Origin: an uncultured Ruminococcus sp.
GTDB taxonomy: Bacteria; Bacillota; Clostridia; Oscillospirales; Ruminococcaceae
Direction: 5' to 3'
NCBI GenBank assembly: GCA_905199285.1
Contig: CAJKFZ010000044.1
Location: 1 to 14,582 of the forward strand
DNA: 14,582 bases
Position 1 is the stretch's first letter. Each line of letters opens with the position of its first letter. A program made the translations under genes and the position numbers. Shown in pieces: positions 13,998 through 14,582 of this stretch. The notes below the pieces were generated by a model. It was not told where the DNA came from. It worked only from the letters and a program-made list of their open reading frames with translations, and ran no database searches.

Positions 13998-14029
13998 GTT
14001 AAAAACCTCCGAAGAATAATATATATTCT

Positions 14030-14038
14030 ATTATACCA
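14030..14038 (-). promoter_or_regulatory. Extended -10 promoter of the UPF0237-UPF0210 operon
   Basis: On the minus strand, TGGTATAAT is a perfect extended -10 (TGnTATAAT). The -35 region is only a weak TTTCTT. The leader would be about 30 bases. Confidence 0.6.
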
Positions 14039-14092
14039 TATCTTTACAGAAAAAGAAAGACCTATATATAATTTTATTTTTTAATAAGTAAA

Positions 14093-14121
14093 CTTTGAAA
14101 AAAGTGTGGAAACTTTCAAAG
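14093..14121 (+). promoter_or_regulatory. Inverted repeat over the PHP gene promoter
   Basis: CTTTGAAA (14093-14100) and TTTCAAAG (14114-14121) are 8-base perfect inverted arms 13 bases apart. The right arm lies inside the promoter spacer and the left arm just upstream of the -35, so it is a candidate operator. In such an A/T-rich stretch the symmetry could arise by chance. Confidence 0.35.
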
Positions 14122-14135
14122 AAATGTGTTATAAT
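14107..14135 (+). promoter_or_regulatory. Promoter of the PHP-domain gene
   Basis: The -10 TATAAT (14130-14135) is preceded by TG one base away (TGTTATAAT, extended -10). A partial -35, TGGAAA (14107-14112, 4 of 6), lies 17 bases upstream. Confidence 0.65.
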
Positions 14136-14172
14136 AAAAGGAAAATAAAAATATTTGGGGAGGATGAAGCCT

Positions 14173-14582
14173 GTGAATTTAATAGACTGTCACACACATA
14201 CGCAGTTTTCTATGGATTCTGAAGCGGATATAAATGAAATGATAAACCGTGCCATAGAGCTTGGACTTAAAGCCTACGCTATAACCGATCACTGCGAATG
14301 CAACTGCTGGTTTACGGAAGATCATTATGAAAATACCGAAAATTTCGATTATTTTAATTATGCCGGGGATTTTGAAAATTCGCTGAATGCCGTTACCGCT
14401 CTTAAAGAAAAATACGGTTCTGAATTAAATCTTATCTGCGGAACTGAAATGGGACAGGCGATACATGATCTCGAAATTGCCGAGAAAATTGTTTCTGATG
14501 AAAGACTTGATTTTGTTATCGGTTCTATTCACCAGACGTTGGGAGAAAAAGATTTTTTTTACATTGATTATAAAAATATGTC
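14173..14582 (+). CDS. PHP-domain histidinol-phosphatase-like protein, 3' truncated
   Basis: The visible 136 residues are the N-terminal half of a PHP-fold metal-dependent phosphoesterase, the fold of HisJ-type histidinol phosphatase, which removes phosphate in histidine synthesis. Metal-site motifs are DCHTHTQFSMD, ITDHCE, GTEMGQ, and GSIHQ. A GTG start at 14173 is preferred because GGGGAGG (14157-14163) is 9 bases upstream. The in-frame ATG at 14164 abuts that ribosome site, leaving no spacing. The gene is open at the right edge with no stop. It has its own promoter and diverges from the UPF0237 operon. No other his genes are in view, so a different phosphoesterase role in the HisJ-like family remains possible. 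Confidence 0.88.
   Translation, partial: MNLIDCHTHTQFSMDSEADINEMINRAIELGLKAYAITDHCECNCWFTEDHYENTENFDYFNYAGDFENSLNAVTALKEKYGSELNLICGTEMGQAIHDLEIAEKIVSDERLDFVIGSIHQTLGEKDFFYIDYKNM

Noticed and set aside
14164..14172. ATG at 14164 as the start of the PHP gene
   Set aside because: The ribosome site GGGGAGG ends at 14163, immediately before it; GTG at 14173 has proper spacing and matches the usual N-terminus.

Overview
The window looks like a chromosomal segment from a Gram-positive anaerobe of class Clostridia, most likely a Ruminococcus-type Oscillospiraceae. This is inferred from strong AGGAGG ribosome sites, consensus TTGACA/TATAAT promoters, a T-box leader ahead of valS, a DUF1292 gene, an E. 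coli-type hexameric NADP glutamate dehydrogenase, a soluble DUF11-repeat protein and a UPF0237/UPF0210 gene pair. No plasmid, phage, transposase, CRISPR, rRNA or tRNA gene is visible. The content is mostly housekeeping and conserved-unknown.

Layout, left part (+ strand). Pyruvate kinase (5' end cut by the window edge) is followed by a 55-aa single-pass membrane ORF. Then comes a consensus promoter and a T-box riboswitch with a GTA (Val) specifier, controlling valS. An AT-rich 118-aa gene of unknown function and a Dabb-fold protein follow valS closely and probably share its transcript. A gene-free stretch of about 225 bases holds three hairpins, two of them in a dispersed-repeat-like unit, and leads into folC (folate polyglutamylation). 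Next are gdhA, with its own promoter and a highly expressed codon style, and a lipoprotein that carries only the SecD periplasmic (P1-head) domain.

Layout, middle. A bidirectional terminator separates the lipoprotein from a convergent DUF1292 gene (- strand). Diverging from that is a 61-aa Pro/Glu-rich protein (+). A second bidirectional terminator separates it from a - strand group reading GNAT acetyltransferase, then a NahK-like APH-fold kinase, then a DUF11-repeat protein.

Layout, right part. A terminator closes a two-gene - strand operon of an ACT-domain regulator-like protein (UPF0237) and a UPF0210 (PFL-family) protein, a conserved pair of unknown function. A + strand PHP-domain histidinol-phosphatase-like gene runs off the right edge, with its own extended -10 promoter.

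How they fit: pyk, gdhA, folC and valS serve central carbon, ammonia assimilation, one-carbon and translation functions and are not one pathway. valS is predicted to be induced by uncharged tRNA-Val. The least explained parts are the SecD-like lipoprotein, the two small ORFs, the AT-rich gene after valS, the hairpin repeat before folC, and the UPF0237/UPF0210 pair.
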